Below, one piece after another: positions 1 through 5,644 of a stretch of 5,644 bases of DNA (positions are counted from its first letter, which is position 1; the number at the start of each line of letters is the position of its first letter). The DNA lies in contig WBXE01000160.1 of the NCBI GenBank assembly GCA_008932955.1, positions 1 through 5,644 on the forward strand, given 5' to 3'. Below the pieces are notes generated by a model that had not been told where the DNA came from, did not search any database, and saw only the letters and a list, made by a program, of their open reading frames with translations. The position numbers were made by a program, and so were the translations under genes. This DNA comes from Verrucomicrobiota bacterium (GTDB taxonomy: Bacteria; Verrucomicrobiota; Verrucomicrobiia; Verrucomicrobiales; Akkermansiaceae).

Positions 1-583
1 GGCCTTTTTCATGCACCTCCCCGGTGCAATCCTCGGGGTGCTTTAGCAGATAGTCCATCGCCCGTGCGGCGAGTTGTTCCGATTTTTTGCAGTGCTTCGG
101 GAAAGTGTCGCTGAAGCGGCCGATGGGCTCGAGTTTGATGTCCAGCGTGGCGGGTTTGCCGTCGCGGATCAGATCCAGAGTGAGGGTGCCATCCTTGCCT
201 TCACTGTCCTCGATGGCGGTGCCCATGTCCATGATTGGCCCTTCGTAGCCGGCACCGGGTTCCATGCTATAGCACTTGCCGAAGGTGTGCTTGTGGAACG
301 GCTTGCCGTTGACGCCGGTGATTTCATCGTCGACCCGGAGTTGGCCAGCGGCCGGGGATTTCGGGAACACGTATTTCACCACGAACGAGGTCTCCTTGAG
401 GATCGCGCGGGCACCGGTGGGACCGAGGTTGACGAGGAAGCCGGGGCACTGCTTGTCCGGGCCTGTGTTAGTGGGTTTGTTCCACTGGCCGAGATTGTCG
501 GGGTCGGCGATGGCAAGGACGGTTCCCGTGATCGCCACTGTAACGGCGAGGGTGAGGAGGGTGGCGCTTAGGTGCTTGGGCAT
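1..583 (-). CDS. Exported PDZ-like domain protein, DUF6288-like, N-terminal part only
   Basis: The minus strand is open from an ATG at 583-581 to the left edge, giving 194 codons without a stop. Most codons end in C or G, as expected for a real gene in GC-rich DNA. Residues 1-26 look like a signal peptide: Lys3 and His4, then a hydrophobic stretch (about 5-25) ending in VLAIA, so the protein is probably exported. Residues 53-59 read LGPTGAR. Residues about 65-155 resemble a PDZ domain, with the S-P-A-A-G turn at 76-80, the VDDEI strand at 84-88 and a VNGKPF loop at 91-96. A following DIKLEPIGRFSDTFPKHCKK segment begins a linker also recognisable in the plus-strand protein starting at 3257. 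By analogy a toroid-like domain should follow beyond the window. Role unknown; DUF6288 membership is from memory. No Shine-Dalgarno sequence precedes the ATG and no earlier in-frame start is visible. The gene is divergent from the EF-G gene. Confidence 0.85.
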   Translation of the reverse strand, partial: MPKHLSATLLTLAVTVAITGTVLAIADPDNLGQWNKPTNTGPDKQCPGFLVNLGPTGARAILKETSFVVKYVFPKSPAAGQLRVDDEITGVNGKPFHKHTFGKCYSMEPGAGYEGPIMDMGTAIEDSEGKDGTLTLDLIRDGKPATLDIKLEPIGRFSDTFPKHCKKSEQLAARAMDYLLKHPEDCTGEVHEKG

Positions 584-616
584 AGATTGGGAAATGGGCG
601 GTGGGTTGGAGAGGCA

Positions 617-645
617 ATAATGGTTTGATTCTGTTTTGCTGTGAA
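617..645 (-). promoter_or_regulatory. Candidate sigma-70 promoter for the minus-strand exported protein gene
   Basis: Read on the minus strand, TTCACA (645-640) is a five-of-six match to the -35 consensus. After a 17-bp spacer it is followed by CATTAT (622-617), a four-of-six match to the -10 consensus. Transcription would begin near 610, leaving a leader of roughly 27 nt before the ATG at 583. The spacing is ideal and the surroundings are AT-richer than the flanking genes. Matches of this quality can still arise by chance, so this remains a prediction. Confidence 0.4.
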
Positions 646-843
646 GCTTAATTGAAACTGGGAAGTTCTTGCGAATTGTTCGTGGACCGTCACGCATAAA
701 CGGCGGGGGGGCGCGGAAATGGTTGTTATCCGGGGCGCTGTTAACCCATTGCCTCGACCCGGATGCGAAGGATCTCCCGGCGAGTGAGCGGATATTGCCT
801 AAATAGGCGCTTGGTTTTGCGGGGGTTACCGCAGGGTTGACGT

Positions 844-853
844 GGAGGGAAGG
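844..853 (+). promoter_or_regulatory. Purine-rich Shine-Dalgarno-like stretch supporting an alternative EF-G start
   Basis: GGAGGGAAGG lies 10 nt before an in-frame ATG at 864 and is the only Shine-Dalgarno-like sequence near the EF-G gene. If functional, it would add 21 residues to the N-terminus compared with the start at 927. The added residues are not typical of EF-G and their codons are AT-richer at third positions, so the site may be coincidental. Confidence 0.25.
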
Positions 854-926
854 AATTGCTTCAATGCAAATGGATGGACACGGAGAGCCCTTCTTAATTG
901 ATCAAATCACCCACCATTGCCCCAAT

Positions 927-3014
927 ATGAAAGACTTTCTAGCGCCAGAAATCCGTAATTTTGCCGTAGTGGGTCACGCCTCTACCGGCAAAACCCAGCT
1001 GTGCGAGGCGATGCTCGTATGCGCGGGGCGCATTCAGCGCGCCGGCAGCATCGAGCAAGGCAATACCGTCTCCGATTTCCACCCCGACGAAAAAGAGCAT
1101 CACCAGTCGGTCCATGCAACGGTGCTGACGTCCGAGTGGCTGGGGCGCGAAATTAACGCGATGGATTGCCCGGGCTTGCCAGATTTTGTGGGCGAACCGT
1201 TGAGTGCATTGCGGGTAGCGGATTTCGCCTTAATCGTCATCAACGGAGTCAACGGGGTGGAAACTGGCGCCGACGAGGTATGGGCGGCGGCGAGCGATTA
1301 TGGCATACCGAAATTTCTGGTGATAAACTTGCTAGATCGGGACCGCACGCGGTTTGACGCGGTTTTGGAGGAAGCGCGCGACCACTACGGGGCGCGGGTG
1401 TTTCCGATGACTCTGCCGGTGGATGCGGGGCCGGGGTTCCGCTCGGTGCTTGATGTGATGCGCTCGGAGGTGATCACCTTCGCCGAGGACGGTAGCGGCA
1501 GATATGAGCAACGCCCCGCTGATGGACAACTCAAGGCACGCGTTCAGCAACTCCACCGCCAGTTGATCGATAGGGTCGCAGAGTCCGAGGATGCGCTGTT
1601 GGAAAAATTTTTCGAGGATGGCACGCTCAGTGAGGACGAGTTGCGGGCGCATGTGCATGATGCCGTGCAAAAGGGCTTGGTGCTGCCGGTGTTCGCCACC
1701 TCCGGAGCGAAAAACGTCGGCGTGTCGCGCCTGATGGATTTTATCGCGAAATATGGTTCCTCAGGCGTGGATCGCGCCACGGTGCAGGCCGCCACTGCCG
1801 ATGGGGCAGCGGTGACGGTGTCGTTGGATGACGGGATGACGGTGGCATACGTATTCAAGACGATGCACGAGCCACACGTAGGGACGCTGTCATATTTCCG
1901 GGTGTACAGCGGGGATGTGACCACTGGAACGGAGCTATACAATGCCAGTCGGGGCGAGAGTGAGCGCATAGGGCAGTTATATCGCGTGAATGGGGCGCAG
2001 CGCCAGCCAGTGGCAGCCTTGCATGCCGGTGATATTGGTGCAGTGGTGAAATTGCGCTCAACCCTAACAGGTCACACCTTGTGCGCGCCGTCGCGGCGGG
2101 TGGTACTGCCGACAGTGGCCTTCCCCGCAGCCAACACGCGAGGTGCCTTGGTCGCCAAGTCGCGGGCGGATTTGAACAAACTCGGCGAGGGATTGGCGGT
2201 TTTGCGGGAGGAAGATCCGACCTTTGAATTTCGTTTTGATTCGTCGCTAGGCCAGACGATTGTTTCCGGCCAGGGCGAGCTGCAACTCCAAATCGTCGCC
2301 GAGGAACTCAAACGCCGCTTCAACGTCGAAGTCGAATTGGTCGAACCCCGCGTTTCCTATCGCGAAACGATCCAGCGCCAGGGGGATTCCAAATACCGCC
2401 ACAAGAAACAAACCGGCGGGGCTGGCCAATTCGCCGAGGTCTGGCTGCGCGTCGAAAGCCTGCCTGCCGAAACTGGCCTGGTTTTCACCAATTCGTTAGT
2501 CGGCAGCAATGTCGACCGCGTGTTCGTCGCCTCCGTCGAAAAGGGTGTCACGTCCGCCTGCAGCCACGGCCCCTACGCCGGCTTCCCCGTCACCGATGTG
2601 AAAGCGGATTTTTACGATGGCAAGCAGCACCCGGTGGATTCCAAGGACATCGCCTTCCAAATTGCCGGCAAGGCCGCTTTCAATGAGGCCTTCTTGCAGG
2701 CGACGCCGCGCTTGTTGGAGCCGATCATGCGCTTGCGCGTCAAGGTGCCCTCCGATGCCGTCGGTTCGGTGATGGCGGATCTATCCAGTCGGCGCGGGCG
2801 GGTCATGGGTATGGAAACCGAGGGTCGCTTCGAGGTGGTCGTCACCCAGGTGCCGCAGGCGGAATTGTACAAGTATTCGAGCCAATTGCGTGCCTTGTCG
2901 GCGGGCCGTGGCCGCCATTGCGAGCAGTTCGATCACTACGAAGAAGTGCCGCGCGAGTTGGAGGCCAAGATTGTCGCTGAGCACAAGAAGCAGGAGCGCG
3001 AGGCCGAGGAATGA
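927..3014 (+). CDS. Elongation factor G paralogue (EF-G II-like translational GTPase)
   Basis: The 695-residue product has the full EF-G layout at normal family length. The order is GTPase domain (about 1-280), beta-barrel domain II (about 300-385), domain III with GQGELQL at 448-454 (canonical GMGELHL), domain IV with KQTGGAGQF near 494-502, and domain V from about 599 (PIMRLRV), with LSSRRGRVMGM inside it. A charged tail ends the protein. EF-G moves tRNA and mRNA through the cytosolic ribosome, or with RRF splits ribosomes; which of these this paralogue does is unknown. The P-loop GHASTGKT (16-23) is intact, but other GTPase motifs differ: switch I HHQSV (58-62) replaces RGITI, DCPGL (80-84) replaces DTPGH, and NLLD (134-137) replaces NKxD. 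The domain IV tip histidine is kept in KQHPVDS (His568). Overall it resembles EF-G-2 of Thermus as I remember it, rather than housekeeping FusA. I chose the start at 927 because MKDFLAPEIRNFAVVGH begins right at the family's N-terminus; ATG 864 and TTG 837 are alternatives. A tetracycline-resistance-type ribosomal protection protein is less likely. Confidence 0.93.
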   Translation: MKDFLAPEIRNFAVVGHASTGKTQLCEAMLVCAGRIQRAGSIEQGNTVSDFHPDEKEHHQSVHATVLTSEWLGREINAMDCPGLPDFVGEPLSALRVADFALIVINGVNGVETGADEVWAAASDYGIPKFLVINLLDRDRTRFDAVLEEARDHYGARVFPMTLPVDAGPGFRSVLDVMRSEVITFAEDGSGRYEQRPADGQLKARVQQLHRQLIDRVAESEDALLEKFFEDGTLSEDELRAHVHDAVQKGLVLPVFATSGAKNVGVSRLMDFIAKYGSSGVDRATVQAATADGAAVTVSLDDGMTVAYVFKTMHEPHVGTLSYFRVYSGDVTTGTELYNASRGESERIGQLYRVNGAQRQPVAALHAGDIGAVVKLRSTLTGHTLCAPSRRVVLPTVAFPAANTRGALVAKSRADLNKLGEGLAVLREEDPTFEFRFDSSLGQTIVSGQGELQLQIVAEELKRRFNVEVELVEPRVSYRETIQRQGDSKYRHKKQTGGAGQFAEVWLRVESLPAETGLVFTNSLVGSNVDRVFVASVEKGVTSACSHGPYAGFPVTDVKADFYDGKQHPVDSKDIAFQIAGKAAFNEAFLQATPRLLEPIMRLRVKVPSDAVGSVMADLSSRRGRVMGMETEGRFEVVVTQVPQAELYKYSSQLRALSAGRGRHCEQFDHYEEVPRELEAKIVAEHKKQEREAEE

Positions 3015-3032
3015 GGAGATGCGGCGGTTTTT

Positions 3033-3060
3033 GTGACCCGTTTGTCACCCATTCTTTTTC
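3033..3060 (+). terminator. Weak candidate intrinsic terminator after the EF-G gene
   Basis: GTGAC (3033-3037) and GTCAC (3044-3048) can form a 5-bp stem with a 6-nt loop, followed by a pyrimidine-rich stretch containing five consecutive T (3055-3059). It starts 19 nt after the EF-G stop codon, the right place for a terminator. The stem is short and only moderately GC-rich, and the T run is not directly adjacent, so efficiency would be low if it works at all. Confidence 0.3.
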
Positions 3061-3100
3061 TTGCTACTGGGCCGCCGGGCCGCCAGGATCCCGCGACGTT

Positions 3101-3215
3101 GCGCAAGCGAGGTGAGAATTGTTGCGCAAGCGACGTAAGAACCCCCGCGCAAGCGACGTAAGAACCCCCGCGCAAGCGACGTAAGAACTACTGCGCAAGC
3201 GACGCAAGAACCAGA
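3101..3215. repeat. Five tandem 23-bp direct repeats
   Basis: The unit GCGCAAGCGA begins at 3101, 3124, 3147, 3170 and 3193, exactly 23 bp apart each time. The shared core is GCGCAAGCGACGTAAGAAC (19 bp), followed by a 4-bp variable part: CCCC in copies 2 and 3, TACT in copy 4, CAGA in copy 5. Copies 2 and 3 are identical over all 23 bp. Copy 1 carries GAGGTGAGAAT instead of GACGTAAGAAC, and copy 5 has one core change (GACGCAAG). Divergence is thus greatest in copy 1. Since 23 is not a multiple of three and the array is between genes, a protein-coding role is unlikely. It ends 41 bp before the start codon at 3257. Function unknown: a protein-binding array, a slipped-strand tandem repeat, or one member of a dispersed genomic family are all possible. 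Confidence 0.95.
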
Positions 3216-3256
3216 TCTCCGCAGCCCATTTACACCAAAGTACAAGCCACACCCGC

Positions 3257-5644
3257 ATGACAAACATGACGCACACGAAAAAACGAGTCAAATCCACCCT
3301 GCTGGCCATGGCCATGTTGCTGAGCCTGCCGGTGATGGCAGCTGAAGGGCCGCCAGACCTGCTCAAGGGGGAAACCACCGGGGTCAATCCGAAACAGACC
3401 TACAATCTAGGATCGACCGGGATGCGCGGCTGGATCTATCTGAAGCCGACAACTCACTTCGATGGCTTGCAAAGTCGCACCACGGAGATCAGCCGGCAGA
3501 TTCTCGTCACCCATGTTGGGGCCAAGTCGCCGGCCGACGGCGTGATGCAGGTGAACGACGTGATTATCGGGATTGACGGCAAGATGTTCACCGATGATGC
3601 GCGCCGGAGCATCGCACTGGCGATCCAGGAGGCGGAGAAGGAGACCAACAAAGGCATCCTGAAGCTGACGCGCTGGCGCGCTGGCAAGACCGACGTGGCC
3701 CAACTCAAGCTCAACATCATGGGCACCTACAGTGCTACCGCGCCGTACAATTGCCCGAAGTCGAAGAAGATTTTCGCCGAGGCGTGCAAGGCGCTGGAAA
3801 AAGAACCGTTGGGTGAGAACTGGTGTGGCGCGGTGACCGGCCTGGCTTTGTTAGCCGCAGACAACCCTGACTATCTACCCAAGATCAAGGCGTTCGCCCA
3901 CAAGATGGGGCCGACCACCATGGACCTGTCGAAATCCGGCTATGACGCCTGGGAGAGTGGTTACCGCAACCTGTTTCTGACCGAGTATTTCCTGCGCACC
4001 GGCGACAAGGAAGTCTTGCACGCCATCCGTGAAATCACCATTTCAACCGCCAAAGGGCAGGGGATGTACGGCACCTTCGGGCATGGTTTCGCCGATCGCA
4101 CCGCCGATGGCAAGCTGCATGGCTCCATCCCACCTTACGGCCCGGTCAATCAAGCCGGCTTGGTTGCCAATTTGGCCATCGTGATGGGCAAAAAATGCGG
4201 GGTGACGGATGCGGAGATTGATCCGGCTATCGAGCGGGGTTCGAAGTTTTTTGCGTACTACGTCGACAAGGGGACCATTCCCTATGGTGAGCACGAGCCA
4301 TATGCGTTTCATGACAACAATGGCAAGAGTGCGATGACTGCGGTCTACTATGCGATGCAGGGGAATCGGCCCAAGGAAGCGCAGTTTTTTGCCAAGATGG
4401 CCACCGCCGGCTATAAGAACCGCGAATGCGGCCACACCGGTCAGGGCTTCAGCTATCTGTGGGGCGCCTTGGGTGCCAATATCGGCGGCCCCGCCGCTGG
4501 CTCCGCTTTCTTCAAGCAGGCGTCTGCCCACCTCGACTTGGTGCGTCGCTGCGATGGCTCGTTCACCTATGATGGCGGCGAACAGTACGGCCCCGGCTCG
4601 ACTGACGATGATACTTACTACGGGAAAAGCAGCTACAGCGGCCTGAGCCCCAACGCCACCTATGTGCTGACGTATTCGATGGCCTTGAAAAACCTCTGCA
4701 TCACCGGCAAGGACGCCAAGCCTGCCAACGCACTCACCCAGCAGGAAGTCGCCGCTGCTATTACCTCCGGCCGCTTCGATCTGGACCGCCTGCAAATGAC
4801 GCCCAAGCAATTGGTGGCGGCCTTCAGCGATTGGTCGCCGATCGCGCGCGGCTGGGCAGCAGAGGAATTGGCCAAGCGGCCTGAAGCCAAGACGATGGAG
4901 CCGGAATTGATCAAGATGGCGCAAGGCACGGATGTGCACGTCGCCCAAGCTGCCTGCGAGACGCTCGGCTACATGAAGAGCGTGGCCGCGCTGCCAGTGT
5001 TTGTGCGCTTGCTCTCGCATCAAGACCGCTGGCTGCGCTACAAGGCCGCTCAAGCGGTCAAACTCGTCAATGACGTGGCCAAACCCGTGCTGCCGGATAT
5101 TCTGCTAGCCACGGCCAAAACCGCCGCGCCGCTCAAGCCCATCGACTGGGCCGATCCGATCCAGATCGCCCAGGGCCAGCTCGCCGTCGCCTTGTTCGAT
5201 GGCCCGCTCGCCCAGACCGTCAAGACCAGCGATCCGAAATTGGTGTACCCGGCAATCCGCGCCATAGCGAACAATCCTGACGGCATGGCCGGCTGGCACC
5301 TGCGCGGCTATTTTGAAAATAACCTCAGTCTGGAGGACGTGCAGGCGCTGGCACCCGACCTTGTAGCCGCCGTGAAAACGATGAGCCCGGCGGACCGGAT
5401 GTTCTCCAACGAAATCCGCATGGGTGCCTTCAAGGCCTTGGCGAAATACAATTACGTCGAGTGCATTGATGCGGGCATCTTATTTGCCAAGAGCCAGGGC
5501 GGCCACGCCAGCGAGACGCGCACCGGGGTGATTATGCAGGATCTCATGAAGTTCGGCAAAGCCGCCCGCAGTGCGGTGCCCCAACTCAAGGAACTCATCG
5601 AGCTCTTCAACAACGAAGCCAAGAACAATATCTTCCCCGTGGAA
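3257..5644 (+). CDS. Exported PDZ-toroid-HEAT repeat protein, DUF6288-like, C-terminus beyond the window
   Basis: The frame from ATG 3257 stays open to the right edge, giving 796 codons without a stop. Residues 1-28 form a signal peptide: a basic region around KKR (8-10), a hydrophobic core (14-26) and a VMA-A cleavage site, so the protein should leave the cytoplasm. LGSTGMRGW at 51-59 precedes a PDZ-like segment (about 75-155) with SPADGVMQVNDVI and GIDGKMF (105-111). Residues about 170-475 look like an alpha/alpha-toroid of the terpenoid cyclase-like type. Conserved-looking polar motifs there include NWCG (188-191), WESGYR (232-237), FGHGF (274-278), PYGPVNQAG (293-301), FHDNNGKS (351-358), CGHTGQGF (391-398) and YDGGEQYGPGS (from 438). 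From about 515 onward there are helical pairs of HEAT type, clearest at 559-607. Activity and substrate are unknown; DUF6288 membership is recalled, not searched. An in-frame ATG at 3266 is an alternative start; neither has a Shine-Dalgarno sequence. The 23-bp repeat array lies immediately upstream. Confidence 0.92.
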   Translation, partial: MTNMTHTKKRVKSTLLAMAMLLSLPVMAAEGPPDLLKGETTGVNPKQTYNLGSTGMRGWIYLKPTTHFDGLQSRTTEISRQILVTHVGAKSPADGVMQVNDVIIGIDGKMFTDDARRSIALAIQEAEKETNKGILKLTRWRAGKTDVAQLKLNIMGTYSATAPYNCPKSKKIFAEACKALEKEPLGENWCGAVTGLALLAADNPDYLPKIKAFAHKMGPTTMDLSKSGYDAWESGYRNLFLTEYFLRTGDKEVLHAIREITISTAKGQGMYGTFGHGFADRTADGKLHGSIPPYGPVNQAGLVANLAIVMGKKCGVTDAEIDPAIERGSKFFAYYVDKGTIPYGEHEPYAFHDNNGKSAMTAVYYAMQGNRPKEAQFFAKMATAGYKNRECGHTGQGFSYLWGALGANIGGPAAGSAFFKQASAHLDLVRRCDGSFTYDGGEQYGPGSTDDDTYYGKSSYSGLSPNATYVLTYSMALKNLCITGKDAKPANALTQQEVAAAITSGRFDLDRLQMTPKQLVAAFSDWSPIARGWAAEELAKRPEAKTMEPELIKMAQGTDVHVAQAACETLGYMKSVAALPVFVRLLSHQDRWLRYKAAQAVKLVNDVAKPVLPDILLATAKTAAPLKPIDWADPIQIAQGQLAVALFDGPLAQTVKTSDPKLVYPAIRAIANNPDGMAGWHLRGYFENNLSLEDVQALAPDLVAAVKTMSPADRMFSNEIRMGAFKALAKYNYVECIDAGILFAKSQGGHASETRTGVIMQDLMKFGKAARSAVPQLKELIELFNNEAKNNIFPVE

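Larger units (their letters stand above)
584..926. other. Divergent intergenic region and EF-G gene leader
   Basis: This 343-bp stretch separates two divergent genes, and I see no convincing coding sequence in it. Apart from the promoter candidate at 617-645, it holds a run of seven G at 705-711, a short inverted repeat GCCTA-AA-TAGGC at 797-808, and a possible small hairpin at 818-833 (stem TGCGG/CCGCA, 6-nt loop) just upstream of the EF-G gene. The plus-strand reading frame of the EF-G gene stays open back to a TTG at 837. The codons from 837 to 926 often end in A or T and do not resemble the EF-G family, so I treat that part as leader. I found no strong plus-strand promoter; TTGAAA at 652-657 has only a poor -10 partner. 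Confidence 0.5.

Noticed and set aside
74..571. Plus-strand open frame of 165 codons at the left end
   Set aside because: It is antisense to the minus-strand exported protein, which has a signal peptide, a PDZ-like domain and a paralogue at 3257. The plus-strand product has no such features.
797..808. Short palindrome GCCTA-AA-TAGGC as an operator
   Set aside because: A 5-bp arm is short enough to be chance, and neither a promoter nor a nearby regulator gene supports it.
927..3014. Tetracycline-resistance ribosomal protection protein (Tet(M)/Tet(O) type)
   Set aside because: Those proteins share the EF-G fold, but the N-terminus, domain order and domain IV tip here look closer to EF-G II, and nothing nearby suggests a resistance cassette.
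3101..3215. CRISPR array
   Set aside because: The repeats are directly adjacent at a 23-bp period with only 4 variable bases between cores, so there are no spacers, and no cas genes are present.
3101..3215. Plasmid or phage replication origin with iterons
   Set aside because: The period fits iterons, but there is no replication initiator gene, no clear DnaA box and no AT-rich unwinding stretch nearby. The neighbours look chromosomal.
3045..3387. Minus-strand open frames across the repeat array with repeated Tyr-Val-Ala-Cys-Ala-like segments
   Set aside because: The 23-bp period shifts frame at each copy, so the similar peptides in several frames are a by-product of the DNA repeat and not a repeated protein.
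4043..5053. Long minus-strand open frame of 336 codons within the right-hand gene
   Set aside because: It lies antisense to the PDZ-toroid-HEAT coding frame, which explains this DNA with recognisable domains. The antisense product is low-complexity in style and has no recognisable motif; such long shadows are common in GC-rich genes.

Overview
This window reads as a chromosomal segment from a GC-rich bacterium, most likely a member of the Verrucomicrobiota or a related PVC-superphylum lineage. That placement is inference. It rests on two large secreted proteins resembling a PDZ-plus-toroid family (Pfam DUF6288 as I remember it) that I associate with Verrucomicrobiota and Planctomycetota, on a divergent EF-G paralogue, and on the lack of clear Shine-Dalgarno sequences before all three preferred starts.

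Layout. Positions 583 to 1 (minus strand, running off the left edge) hold the N-terminal 194 codons of an exported PDZ-like protein. Positions 584-926 are a divergent intergenic region with a plausible sigma-70 promoter for the minus-strand gene and an untranslated leader for the plus-strand gene. Positions 927-3014 encode a full-length EF-G-like translational GTPase of 695 residues. Positions 3015-3256 are intergenic, with a weak terminator candidate followed by five tandem 23-bp repeats. Positions 3257-5644 (plus strand, open at the right edge) encode at least 796 residues of a second exported protein: signal peptide, PDZ-like domain, alpha/alpha-toroid-like domain, then HEAT-like repeats.

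The two exported proteins share an N-terminal design, including an LG-x-TG-x-R motif just before the PDZ-like segment, and look like paralogues on either side of the EF-G gene. I see no shared pathway or operon: the left gene is divergent, and a 242-bp repeat-bearing gap separates the EF-G gene from the right gene. The points most worth following are the altered GTPase signature residues of the EF-G paralogue, the phased 23-bp repeat array, and the uncharacterised PDZ-toroid-HEAT proteins. I did not find a defence system, mobile element, RNA gene or CRISPR array.
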